Assembly (NCBI GenBank): GCA_904501835.1
Contig: CAJGBW010000014.1
Coordinates: 1 to 32,735 of the forward strand
Reading direction: 5' to 3'
From: an uncultured Bacteroidales bacterium
Lineage (GTDB): Bacteria; Bacteroidota; Bacteroidia; Bacteroidales; UBA932
Length of the DNA: 32,735 nt
The notes under the pieces are model-generated. The model was not told where the DNA came from. It saw only the letters and a list, made by a program, of their open reading frames with translations, and did no database searches. Positions 17,300 through 26,270 of the stretch are shown here, piece after piece. The number at the start of each line of letters is the position of its first letter. Positions within the stretch are counted from its first letter, which is position 1. A program made the position numbers and the translations under genes.

Positions 17300-18135
17300 T
17301 GGAGCCGCACGTTGCCCTTGCGGGCGAAATTCTCTCGCGCGACATTGCCGACTACCCTGACGGACTTGTCCTTATTATTGACAAGCCTTATCGTTGGACT
17401 TCGGCGGATGTGATTCGTAAAATCAAATTTGCCGCATTCCGTCATTTCCGCAAAAAGAATTTGAAAGTGGGACATGCCGGCACTTTGGACCCTCTTGCGA
17501 GTGGGGTGCTGCTGGTGTGCATCGGGGCTGCAACCAAACGGGCGGAAGAATTTCAGCGCCACGACAAGGAATACGTAAGTGATTTTGTCTTGGGGGCTAC
17601 GACGGCATCCTACGATTTGGAAAAGGAGATTGACGCTCATTTTCCCCACGAACACATCACGCGGGAGGCCTGTGAGAATCTTTTGCCGTCCTTTCTGGGC
17701 GAGCAGGACCAGGTGGCTCCCCTCTTCAGCGCAAAAAGCATAGATGGGGTGCGTGCCTACGAACTGGCCCGTAAGGCTTTCCAACGTGGCGAGCCCATCG
17801 ATGACTCGCTGCTTCGTGCCGCCAAAATTCACATTCACGACCTGACACTGCTGGACTTCGGCAGCTATTGCGCCGACGGTGAGGAGGCGGGTGTGGGCGC
17901 ATCATCCCGTATACACATTGCTGATAGCCGTGCCGCCAATGGCCTTCCTTTCGTGCGCCTACGTATTGGGTGCAGCAAAGGGACTTATATCCGTTCCCTT
18001 GCCCGCGACTTTGGAGAAGGCCTGCAAAGCGGCGCTTTCATCAGCCGACTTAAAAGAACAGCCAGCGGCTCCTTCCGCATCGAAGACTCCTTAAGCATAG
18101 AAGACGCCCTCGCCCTCTTCGAAAAAGACGCATAG
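17299..18135 (+). CDS. truB: tRNA pseudouridine(55) synthase TruB
   Basis: This 278-residue protein forms pseudouridine at position 55 in the T-loop of tRNAs. LVLIIDKPYRWTSADVI opens the catalytic domain. The active-site motif GHAGTLDPLASGVLLV has catalytic Asp64. YVSDFVLGATTASYDLE and the late CSKGTYIRSLARDFGE are also family signatures. I take the ATG at 17299, which overlaps the gltX stop, over a TTG two codons earlier. This is the last gene of the plus-strand operon; it converges on the AsmA-like gene, whose stop lies 36 bases away. I see no clear hairpin terminator in that short gap. Confidence 0.95.
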   Translation: MEPHVALAGEILSRDIADYPDGLVLIIDKPYRWTSADVIRKIKFAAFRHFRKKNLKVGHAGTLDPLASGVLLVCIGAATKRAEEFQRHDKEYVSDFVLGATTASYDLEKEIDAHFPHEHITREACENLLPSFLGEQDQVAPLFSAKSIDGVRAYELARKAFQRGEPIDDSLLRAAKIHIHDLTLLDFGSYCADGEEAGVGASSRIHIADSRAANGLPFVRLRIGCSKGTYIRSLARDFGEGLQSGAFISRLKRTASGSFRIEDSLSIEDALALFEKDA

Positions 18136-18171
18136 TGGCAGGATCCGTGTGCGCTACCCCTCATACACCCC

Positions 18172-21100
18172 CTACTGCTGCGCTTTGCGGATTTGCTCGA
18201 GTTCGGAAGCAGACAAAGAATCGCTTGGAGCCTGGATGGCCGGGACATAACCCTGCGCCTGTTTGGCCGCCTCAAATTGCTGGTCGGAACGATTGGCGCT
18301 GATGGCTTTATCAACACCCGTTTTGAAGATATTGCCGATAGAACGTGACAAATCAATGCGGACATCATCCACAACCTTACTGAACACAGGCACATCGATG
18401 GTCTTATATTTCGGCTTACAAAGAGAGAACTTGAAATCATCAAAATTTCCCCAAAGGTCAATACCTAACTTAAAGGGAAGCGGAGATTTGATGAGCGAAA
18501 CGTGATAGCGGAACTGGGTGTCCACATTCTGAATACCGCTCATCGCCAAGGCGTATTTATCCATTTTCAAGACAAAAGGGAAAATCTCCAGCTGACCGTC
18601 AGACAAATTAGCCTCTACCTGCAAATGATCCACATATCCCACATTCTTATCCTTGAACATCAAGATTTTCGCCAGAGAAGTAAATTGCGGCGTATTGACC
18701 AGTTGCAAATCTTCGCCCTCAATACGAATCACACCCTTGGCGCTCGGCATCACGATATTCATATTGGTATCCAACTGCGAAGTCAAAGCCAAATCACAGG
18801 AAAGAAGACCGGAAAAATTAGACAAAAGCGGCATCAGAGTATCAATGGCCGGCATCAATTCAATCACTTTTTCAGCGGTTACCTCCTGCAAACTCAAATT
18901 GACACCCACCTTCAAATCAGACTTGGTGCGGGTCGAATAAAAGCCTTCAAAAAGCACATTTCCGATATCAGAAGTCGCCATCGTATTGGTGATACGCACA
19001 CAACGCTCCTTGACGGCCAACTCTGTATTGACACTGAGCAAAGACAAATCGCCGAAATGGATTTCCCCAGCATCTACCGTAACATTAGCTATCAGATTGG
19101 CAGGAACAACAAAAAGATTTGAAGTGGTATCCTGCTCCTCCACCTCCAATTGCTCTATCTGCGAATCAAAAGCCTCATCATCCAAGACAGAAAGACTATC
19201 CTTATATTCCTGACTGAGACTCTGACCGGTATTCCAGGCTGCCAGCAATTCATTGCAATCCAGTTCCTCGGATTGGAGCGCAACATCCAGCTGCACAGGG
19301 CCCCTGCCTGCCAGAAAACGCTTAAGCCCACTCAATTTTCCATTTACAAACAAATCCGATTTGCCACTGAACAGATATAGAGAATCCAAACTAATCGTAT
19401 TGTTATTGAAACTGGCACCCAAATTCGCCACATTGCTTTTCAACGGAAATGACGGAGTTACCATACTCAAACGAGAGAGCGACAATGCACCATTGAGATT
19501 CCACTCACGAAAATACTTTTCAGCCACCGAGGGAAGCGAGAAATGCAAATCACTCTTTTGAAAATCCTTCTCACTTAAAAAGTCAGGCAACTGCGGCGCA
19601 GAGACCTTGCGAGAGGCACGCCAGGTAAGCAGCAAACTATCGCGAGACACGCCCGGAAAACGTCTTGACAAACTATCCAAGAAGGCTTCACGACGTTGAG
19701 CGCGCTCTACCGTATTCATTTCTGCACTGACATTGAATGACAGATTATTCAGACGGAAACGGTCAGCCCCGCTTTTATAAAAGAAACGACCATTGGAACT
19801 ACGCAAAGACAAAACCGGCGTCTGGGGTTGTTGGCGTTTGGGACGGATAGAAAAAGACTCTTTGGAATTTTTCAATACCATTACGACCCCGTCGGAGTCT
19901 TTCAAACGAAGATTTGCGATATCCAATGCACCCGAGAAAGGATGAACGGCATTTTTCTGGGGAGAGGTAAGGATAGACGCAGAATTATACAAGCGCAACG
20001 CCAACTTGTCTCCTTTGACATCGAAGACATTTTTATAATTCACCTTTGCGGTATCAAGTTGAACCGACAAAGTCAGCATACGACGGGATTTGCCATTTTG
20101 ACGAAACTTTCTTCCCTCAGCGGCAAGACGGATATTCAGGTCACTCAATTGAGCAAAAATCGTATCCTCCGGCATATCCACATGGAGAGATTTTGACATA
20201 AGACGACCTTGCAGATTGGCCTTGGGGAATTCGGAGAGCGAAAGCTGAGACTTTTTAATTTCACCGGAAATACGCGCATCCAGCACACCAGAGGCTGAAA
20301 TAGGCAGTGATTGAGGAACCAATTCCAACAAGCCCTTCAAGTCGCTGGTCAGCAAGGCATCCACCGTAAAAAGCATATCATCGGCGACGGAATTCAATCC
20401 GACGGGAGAACCCTCGCCTTTCAGGTAGGCATAGAGGCGTTTTTCATCGGCTGTTCCCAAAGAAACATCCACTCCCACATCACCCTTACGATACCAGGCC
20501 TCACCGCTGGCTTTCACCGGCACATCAAACGCGCTGACCGTAAAATGATCCAAAGAAAGACGATAGGCCGCAGAGTCCTCTTTCACGATATTGATATCCA
20601 GTTCCATCGGCACACGGGTCCTGCCCAAAGAAGCCAGGGCGAGCGCCGCCTTGGCTTTGGCTTGCAGATGAACCGTGTCAGGACGGCGGGAAAGTTCCAG
20701 ATTTTCCAGTCCAAAAAAGACCGTATCCTTTTTATATCGGCCCGCTACGAATAAAGAATCAATGGTAAAACGACCACGCAACTGCGCCAAAGAATCCGTA
20801 CGGATATTACTGCGGACCACCATCTGCTTGGCACGAATGACTGCAAACAAAGAGTCCGGCTCTGAACTGAAACGGACATAGGGATTGCCAGTCAAACGAA
20901 TATGGTTGATATGGATGACAGGAAGAGAGAATGAAGATGTATCTTCCTCAACGAAGTTAGAGTCAGCCGCCAAAAGCGTAGAATCACTGACTTGAACGGT
21001 CAGACTATCCTCTTTCAAGATATTCCAATTCGCCCCATCCGCATACTTACGGGCAAAAATTCGAGGGGAACGAAGCTCGACAAAAGGAATATGAATGGAT

Positions 21101-21477
21101 CCTTTTTCCCATAAATCGCTGACTTTCATCACCACCTTCAACTGACGGAAACTCGCCAATGTATCACCTTGCACAACGGGATCCGACGCAGAAAGAGCCA
21201 ACGCAGAGGAATCCGACTGAGAGAGATCCGAGGCGGAGGGACGCGTGACAACAGAGACATCATTGAGAGTAAGAGAGGCGCGTGGGAATTTTTCCACCAA
21301 TGACAATTTAATCCTGCCGAAATGCACATCCGCATCCACCAAGTGTACGGCGTATTGATTGACCAGAGAAGTCAAGGTCTTTTCAGACAACACCAACTGA
21401 ACAGTCACCAGCAAGGCAAAAACCAACCCGACCAGAGCGGACAAGACTATAAGAGGAATCTTGACAAATTTTGACAT
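18172..21477 (-). CDS. AsmA-like large envelope protein
   Basis: This 1101-residue protein has one N-terminal membrane segment (about 8-30: PLIVLSALVGLVFALLVTVQ). A very long, largely beta-predicted region of alternating short strands follows. The start matches the AsmA family, in which an inner-membrane anchor holds a periplasmic bridge-like domain. The segment LKVGVNLSLQEVTAEKVIELMP near residue 855 and the following LSCDLALTSQLDTNMN...GVIRIEG region resemble the conserved AsmA C-terminal module. AsmA/TamB-type proteins are linked to phospholipid transport and outer-membrane homeostasis in other bacteria; that role here is inference. It follows manC by 8 bases on the minus strand and ends the cluster. 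The C-terminal tail is rich in A, Q and S. Confidence 0.85.
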   Translation of the reverse strand: MSKFVKIPLIVLSALVGLVFALLVTVQLVLSEKTLTSLVNQYAVHLVDADVHFGRIKLSLVEKFPRASLTLNDVSVVTRPSASDLSQSDSSALALSASDPVVQGDTLASFRQLKVVMKVSDLWEKGSIHIPFVELRSPRIFARKYADGANWNILKEDSLTVQVSDSTLLAADSNFVEEDTSSFSLPVIHINHIRLTGNPYVRFSSEPDSLFAVIRAKQMVVRSNIRTDSLAQLRGRFTIDSLFVAGRYKKDTVFFGLENLELSRRPDTVHLQAKAKAALALASLGRTRVPMELDINIVKEDSAAYRLSLDHFTVSAFDVPVKASGEAWYRKGDVGVDVSLGTADEKRLYAYLKGEGSPVGLNSVADDMLFTVDALLTSDLKGLLELVPQSLPISASGVLDARISGEIKKSQLSLSEFPKANLQGRLMSKSLHVDMPEDTIFAQLSDLNIRLAAEGRKFRQNGKSRRMLTLSVQLDTAKVNYKNVFDVKGDKLALRLYNSASILTSPQKNAVHPFSGALDIANLRLKDSDGVVMVLKNSKESFSIRPKRQQPQTPVLSLRSSNGRFFYKSGADRFRLNNLSFNVSAEMNTVERAQRREAFLDSLSRRFPGVSRDSLLLTWRASRKVSAPQLPDFLSEKDFQKSDLHFSLPSVAEKYFREWNLNGALSLSRLSMVTPSFPLKSNVANLGASFNNNTISLDSLYLFSGKSDLFVNGKLSGLKRFLAGRGPVQLDVALQSEELDCNELLAAWNTGQSLSQEYKDSLSVLDDEAFDSQIEQLEVEEQDTTSNLFVVPANLIANVTVDAGEIHFGDLSLLSVNTELAVKERCVRITNTMATSDIGNVLFEGFYSTRTKSDLKVGVNLSLQEVTAEKVIELMPAIDTLMPLLSNFSGLLSCDLALTSQLDTNMNIVMPSAKGVIRIEGEDLQLVNTPQFTSLAKILMFKDKNVGYVDHLQVEANLSDGQLEIFPFVLKMDKYALAMSGIQNVDTQFRYHVSLIKSPLPFKLGIDLWGNFDDFKFSLCKPKYKTIDVPVFSKVVDDVRIDLSRSIGNIFKTGVDKAISANRSDQQFEAAKQAQGYVPAIQAPSDSLSASELEQIRKAQQ

Positions 21478-21485
21478 CGCAGACG

Positions 21486-22574
21486 CTACTTGTATTTTTC
21501 AGGCAAACTGACGTTCAACAGAGAGAAAAACTGCTTGTAGGTTGCCATATCTTTGGGACAAATCAACAAAACATCATCGGTGTCCACCACAAGATAAGAA
21601 TCCAGACCTTGTACAGCAATCATCTTGTCTTTTTGCGTGGTAATGATGACATTCTTACGACTGTCTGCCGTAATCACCGTGCCGTGTACCGCATTTTCCG
21701 AAGCATCCTTATTCTCAATCATTTCATAATAAGTCTGCCATTCACCAAAGTCTGCCCAGGCATATTTCGCCGGATAGACGCTGGCGCGACGGGTCTTCTC
21801 CAACACCCCGTAAGAGATGGATTGTTTCTCGCAACCCCCATACACGCCCATGATAAATTTCTTCTCGGCCGGTGTGTTAAAAGCAGCCTGCCATCCTTCA
21901 AATTGACTGGCTAACAAGGGCATACACGCCTCAATTTCCTCCGTGATGGTCTTGACATTCCAGATAAAAACACCCGCATTCCAGAGAAATTCACCACTCT
22001 CCACAAACACTTTCGCCAACGACGCATCCGGCTTCTCTGTGAAAGTCTTCACGCGCACAGGATGATCCACCATCGCGCTGCCGCCGACTTTCTGGATATA
22101 ACCAAAATTGGTATCAGCACGCGTAGGAAGCGTTCCCAGCACCAACAGTTCATCGTGGCTTGACGCATATTCCAACGCATAAGAAATCGTATCGACAAAA
22201 GCCTGGTCATCCTTGATCAAGTGGTCCGCAGGAGTTACGACCATCGTCGCCTGAGGGTCGCGCAGTAACAATTTGTAACTAGCATAGGTCAAAGATGGGG
22301 CCGTATCACGGATATAGGGCTCTACCAAAAGATTTTCATCATTCAGTTCAGGAATGATATCCTTTACAAATTGGGTATATCGCTCTGTCGTAACCACCAA
22401 GATATTCTCTTGGGGAACAACCTTGGAAAATTTGTCAAATGTATGGCGGAGGAAAGTGGTATCTAAATCCGTAACCGGAACAAATTGTTTGGGAAGACTT
22501 TCGCGACTGACGGGCCAGAATCGTTTTCCGGCTCCACCCGCCAAAATAAGACAATAATTGTGGGACGTATTCAT
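21486..22574 (-). CDS. manC: Mannose-1-phosphate guanylyltransferase
   Basis: This 362-residue nucleotidyltransferase makes GDP-mannose from mannose-1-phosphate and GTP. The signature ILAGGAGKRFWPVSRESLPKQF at residues 10-31 is the sugar-nucleotidyltransferase loop with the ManC-type SRxxxPKQF ending. VEPYIRDTAPSLTYA, VVTPADHLI and TFTEKPD follow in the expected order. WNAGVFIW and YAWADFGEW near the end complete the ManC-type substrate pocket. It lacks the C-terminal cupin isomerase domain of the bifunctional enzymes, as is usual in Bacteroidetes. GDP-mannose feeds surface glycan and, through GDP-fucose, fucosylation. It starts 3 bases after the yraN stop. Confidence 0.94.
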   Translation of the reverse strand: MNTSHNYCLILAGGAGKRFWPVSRESLPKQFVPVTDLDTTFLRHTFDKFSKVVPQENILVVTTERYTQFVKDIIPELNDENLLVEPYIRDTAPSLTYASYKLLLRDPQATMVVTPADHLIKDDQAFVDTISYALEYASSHDELLVLGTLPTRADTNFGYIQKVGGSAMVDHPVRVKTFTEKPDASLAKVFVESGEFLWNAGVFIWNVKTITEEIEACMPLLASQFEGWQAAFNTPAEKKFIMGVYGGCEKQSISYGVLEKTRRASVYPAKYAWADFGEWQTYYEMIENKDASENAVHGTVITADSRKNVIITTQKDKMIAVQGLDSYLVVDTDDVLLICPKDMATYKQFFSLLNVSLPEKYK

Positions 22575-22577
22575 AAT

Positions 22578-22940
22578 TTATAAATATATCGGTATAAAAG
22601 CCTGAGGATAATAATCTATCGACTGACCATCTACTATCATAATGACATCAAAATAATAATCCAAACCCGACAAATGCGCATGAGAGGCAATATAGCGATG
22701 GGCCGCAGCCACCATGTTTTTCTGTTTTTTGGCTGTAATACAACCATCCAGATAGTCGGCGTCTTTTCGATCTTTCACCTCTACAAAATGCAGACCATTT
22801 GCATCCAAACTGATAACATCCAGTTCATAACGCCCGTTTCTATAATTACGGGCCAACAACTGATGTCCCCTCTCCGTCAAAAAGTCACAAGCCAACTGCT
22901 CGCCTTTTCTCCCCAATGCCAATGTATCGGGCGTACTCAT
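22578..22940 (-). CDS. YraN/UPF0102 family endonuclease-like protein
   Basis: This 120-residue protein has the compact restriction-endonuclease-like fold of UPF0102. LGRKGEQLACDFL gives the conserved Glu14. NYRNGRYELDVISLD supplies Asp41. FVEVKDRK gives the Glu54-x-Lys56 nuclease pair. Family members resemble Holliday-junction resolvases, but their physiological role is poorly established. In this copy the GEID form is YELD, with the acidic pair kept. Its ATG lies in an ATGA overlap with the mutS2 stop, so the two DNA-structure proteins are translationally coupled. Confidence 0.9.
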   Translation of the reverse strand: MSTPDTLALGRKGEQLACDFLTERGHQLLARNYRNGRYELDVISLDANGLHFVEVKDRKDADYLDGCITAKKQKNMVAAAHRYIASHAHLSGLDYYFDVIMIVDGQSIDYYPQAFIPIYL

Positions 22941-25477
22941 GACAATTTCACGAGCGTTACGCCGCTGCCTCCCAATTCAATATGTTCGTCTGCCACCTGC
23001 TCCACGCCCGGCATCACCCGAAGCATCTTCTGTATCTCCTCATGCAGAACGCCGGTGCCCTTTCCGTGAATAATCCTTACATGGGACACGCCCAGCATAA
23101 TGGCATCATCGATATATTGCGTCACTTTATCCAAAGCATCATTCAGGCGCTCTCCCCTTACGTCCAACTCCATCTTGAATTCCAATTTGCGCTGACGGAT
23201 ATTCTCATCCACCCGAATACTCTGATAATCCTGCTTGGCAGGTTTGGAAAGCGCCTTGTATTCGTTGGCCGTAATCCTCTCCACCTCCTGGGTTTTAAGA
23301 CGCGAAGTAATGCTGCCGACAGCCACCGTAACGGTCTTACGACCAGCCTCAATGACCTCTCCCACCATGGAATTGCTCTTCACCCTGACCTTTTCTCCCA
23401 CCTGCAAAGGCGCGTTTCGGAAAGCCTGCATCTGCTCTTGCTGCTGTGCCAACTCCTTCTCCTGCTGCTCTTTACGCTGTCCTGCACGTAGTGCCTTTCT
23501 TTGCCTTTCGCGCTCCTTTCGGGCGTCAATCTGGGCGATTTTCTTTTCTATATAATCGTCTTTTGCCTTTTGCTCTTCTTCTTTGCGAAGGGCCAAGGCT
23601 TGCATAAATTCTGACAATCCACTACGCGCTTTTTGTGTCTGCGTCTTCTCCGCCTGAGACTCCTTAATGGCACGTATGGTATTTTCTATCTCCTTATTCG
23701 CTCCTTTGACTATGCTTTCCGCCTCTTTGCGAGCGGCATCCAAAATCTCCTTACGCGTCTGCTTGATATCCTGCAATTCGGAGCGATATCTATCCGTTAT
23801 GTTTTCCAAAGTCTTGTCCGTGGTGCGGATGCGTTCCAGTTTTTCATCCAAAGCACGACGACTGCGTTCTATCTTACGGAGATTGCGTTCCATCCCCACA
23901 AACTCCTCACCTGCCCTTTTCTCGGCGTCTTTTACCACCTCTTCCGGCAAACCCATCTTGCGGGCCAATTCAAAAGCAAAGGAATTTCCCGGCAAGCCCA
24001 TCTCCAACTTAAACAAGGAGGCAATCTGCTGGGTGTCAAAAGCCATGGCCCCATTGACAACCCCGCTATCAGGAGCGGAAGCATACAATTTCAAATTGGT
24101 ATAGTGAGTCGTGATGACACCATAAGATTTAGCCTGGTCGAATCGGGACAAAAGTGCTTCTGCAATCGCTCCACCTGCCGCCGGCTCAGTACCGCTTCCG
24201 AACTCATCTATCAAAATCAGCGTGTCGGAACCGGCTGAAAGCAGCATAGTCTTCATTTCCGCCAAAAACGAACTATAGGTACTCAAATCATTGTCGAGCG
24301 ACTGGTCATCCCCTATACTCACCATGATTTTTCGGAAGACGCACAGTTCAGAAGACTCGGAAGTCGGAATGAGCATACCCCACTGGAACATATATTGAAG
24401 CAAACCCATAGTTTTCAGGCACACGGACTTTCCGCCCGCATTGGGACCTGAAATCAAAAGAATATGTTTCTGTGGAGTCAGACTCAAAGTCAAAGGTACG
24501 ATTTCCTTCCCCTCTTTTTTCAGCGCTTCCTCCAACAAGGGGTGACGCGCTTTTCGCAAATGAATGGTCCCCTCTCGGGAAATGAGCGGCATACCGGCAC
24601 GATAATCCAAAGCCAGACGAGCTTTTGCCATCAGGAAATCAATCTCACCCATATATCGGGCAGCATCCGCCAAAGTCGGCAATTCAGGACGCAAAGCATC
24701 GGTAAAAGCCATCAGAATGCGCAAAATCTCACGACGCTCATCAAAACGCAACTGGCTGATTTCATTGTCGAGTTGCACGAGTTCAGCCGGCTCGATAAAC
24801 GCGGTCTTTCCGGAGGCAGATTCATCGTAAATAAAGCCGCTTAACTTCTTTTTATCGGCCGCACTGACCGGAATCAACATTTTGCCGTCACGCACCGTCA
24901 CCGCCGCATCCTCGGAAGCAATTCCTTCGGCCTGCGCACGACGTAACACCGCCGCTGCACGACGGGCAATGGCCGACTCCTTTTCTCTTAGTTCGCGACG
25001 GATTTCATAAAGTTCGTCCGACGCCGTATCTTTTACCTGTCCGTATCGGTCGATGATACCGTCAATGCGTTCTTCGATTTCAGGAAATCTCGACACAGAG
25101 GCAGACATGCGTTTCAGACAGGGATAAATGCCGTCTTTTATAGCGAAAAAGAACGATGTCACCTTGTTCAAAGTCTGCAACATCGTTCGGAGCTTACGCA
25201 AAGAAAGTAAATCTATGGCCGCATCAAAGCGTTCAAGGGGCAGCAGAAAGTCCAAACAGTCGATAAATCCACTTTGCGGGAAAGACTCCTCGAACATACA
25301 AATCAGGCGCATTTCATCGGTCAGTCGAAGACGCGACAAAATCTCTTTCTCCTTGGTGGAAAAAAGCTCCGCATAGACACGATCACGAGCATACTGCGTC
25401 ATACAACGAGCCGCAACCGCATCTCGCACACGGTCGAAGCCCAATTTATTTTCCAACTTCTGATTATAATTCTCCAT
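22937..25477 (-). CDS. mutS2: Endonuclease MutS2
   Basis: This 846-residue MutS homologue lacks the mismatch-recognition domain. The Walker A loop ISGPNAGGKSVCLKT has Lys350. MVSIGDDQSLDNDLSTYSSF is the MutS signature. The Walker B ILIDEFGSGTEPAAGG has Asp424 and Glu425. After the ATPase lies a long charged coiled coil (about 520-680), extremely rich in K, E, R and Q. A KOW-like strand region at about 690-735 and a C-terminal Smr nuclease domain (about 768-846, with LDVRGERL and HGKGTGVL) follow. MutS2 proteins have been linked to suppression of recombination and to rescue of collided ribosomes. Its start overlaps the cdaA end by 14 bases. Confidence 0.96.
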   Translation of the reverse strand: MENYNQKLENKLGFDRVRDAVAARCMTQYARDRVYAELFSTKEKEILSRLRLTDEMRLICMFEESFPQSGFIDCLDFLLPLERFDAAIDLLSLRKLRTMLQTLNKVTSFFFAIKDGIYPCLKRMSASVSRFPEIEERIDGIIDRYGQVKDTASDELYEIRRELREKESAIARRAAAVLRRAQAEGIASEDAAVTVRDGKMLIPVSAADKKKLSGFIYDESASGKTAFIEPAELVQLDNEISQLRFDERREILRILMAFTDALRPELPTLADAARYMGEIDFLMAKARLALDYRAGMPLISREGTIHLRKARHPLLEEALKKEGKEIVPLTLSLTPQKHILLISGPNAGGKSVCLKTMGLLQYMFQWGMLIPTSESSELCVFRKIMVSIGDDQSLDNDLSTYSSFLAEMKTMLLSAGSDTLILIDEFGSGTEPAAGGAIAEALLSRFDQAKSYGVITTHYTNLKLYASAPDSGVVNGAMAFDTQQIASLFKLEMGLPGNSFAFELARKMGLPEEVVKDAEKRAGEEFVGMERNLRKIERSRRALDEKLERIRTTDKTLENITDRYRSELQDIKQTRKEILDAARKEAESIVKGANKEIENTIRAIKESQAEKTQTQKARSGLSEFMQALALRKEEEQKAKDDYIEKKIAQIDARKERERQRKALRAGQRKEQQEKELAQQQEQMQAFRNAPLQVGEKVRVKSNSMVGEVIEAGRKTVTVAVGSITSRLKTQEVERITANEYKALSKPAKQDYQSIRVDENIRQRKLEFKMELDVRGERLNDALDKVTQYIDDAIMLGVSHVRIIHGKGTGVLHEEIQKMLRVMPGVEQVADEHIELGGSGVTLVKLS

Positions 25478-26249
25478 TGTATGACTTATCCAACGCGAGT
25501 CTTAATTCATTGATATTATTCATCGCCTTCAAGGTGCCATCTTTCACAAAGGATATATTTCCCGTTTCCTCTGAAATCACCACCACATCCACATTGGCTT
25601 GTTCGGTGATACCGATGGCCGCTTTATGCCTCATGCCATATTGAGGCGGGATGTCGGTGCGAGGCGTAATGGGAAGGGTGCAGCGCGCAGCCAAAATCCT
25701 ATGATTATCAATCACAACCGCTCCATCATGCAAAGGAGAATTCTTAAAGAACAGATTGCAGAGCAAGCGGCGATTGACTTTGGCATTGATGACATCACCC
25801 GTACTGATTACGTCTTCCAAACTAACATCCGGAGCAATCACAATGAGCGCTCCCACTTTTTCAGCCGACATCGTACGGCAAGCCTCGCAGATTTCCTGAA
25901 TCACCTCTCCCGTAGCACGGCGCTCTTTGCGGCTGAACTTACCCAAAAAAGCGCCTTTCGGCACATTGCGATATTGCTTTCCAAAATTTATCAGGAAGCG
26001 GCGAACCTCGGGCTGGAAGATTACGACAAGCGCTAACAAACCCAGGTTCAGCACCATATCCATCAGGGCGGTCATCATCTTCATTCCTAACGAAGACGCA
26101 ACCACCCTGAGGAGATAAAACGAAACAACAACAAAAAATATGTTGATGGCCGAAGAGCCGCGCATCCATCTGAAAGCCAAAAATATCAAGAGGGCAACAA
26201 TGACGATGTCCAGAATGTCAATGATACTGATGGCCATAAAATCGAACAT
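25464..26249 (-). CDS. cdaA: Diadenylate cyclase CdaA (DacA)
   Basis: This 261-residue membrane enzyme makes cyclic di-AMP from two ATP. Three hydrophobic helices (about 10-28, 33-50, 58-79) are followed by IFQPEVRRFLINFG, a CdaA hallmark. The DAC domain then carries SPLHDGAVVI (DGA at 175-177) and GMRHKAAIG. In most cyclases the second motif is RHR; here it is RHK (207-209), a conservative but notable change at the ATP phosphate-binding site. c-di-AMP controls potassium and osmolyte balance and cell wall integrity in other bacteria. The gene starts 21 bases after an epimerase-like gene and overlaps mutS2 by 14 bases, so it probably shares their transcript. A second in-frame ATG stands at residue 5. 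Confidence 0.94.
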   Translation of the reverse strand: MFDFMAISIIDILDIVIVALLIFLAFRWMRGSSAINIFFVVVSFYLLRVVASSLGMKMMTALMDMVLNLGLLALVVIFQPEVRRFLINFGKQYRNVPKGAFLGKFSRKERRATGEVIQEICEACRTMSAEKVGALIVIAPDVSLEDVISTGDVINAKVNRRLLCNLFFKNSPLHDGAVVIDNHRILAARCTLPITPRTDIPPQYGMRHKAAIGITEQANVDVVVISEETGNISFVKDGTLKAMNNINELRLALDKSYNGEL

Positions 26250-26270
26250 AGCGCGAAAACTGCTTCGATT

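Noticed and set aside
18136..18171. Possible terminator between truB and the AsmA-like gene
   Set aside because: No stem with a following T run could be found in the 36-base gap on either strand.
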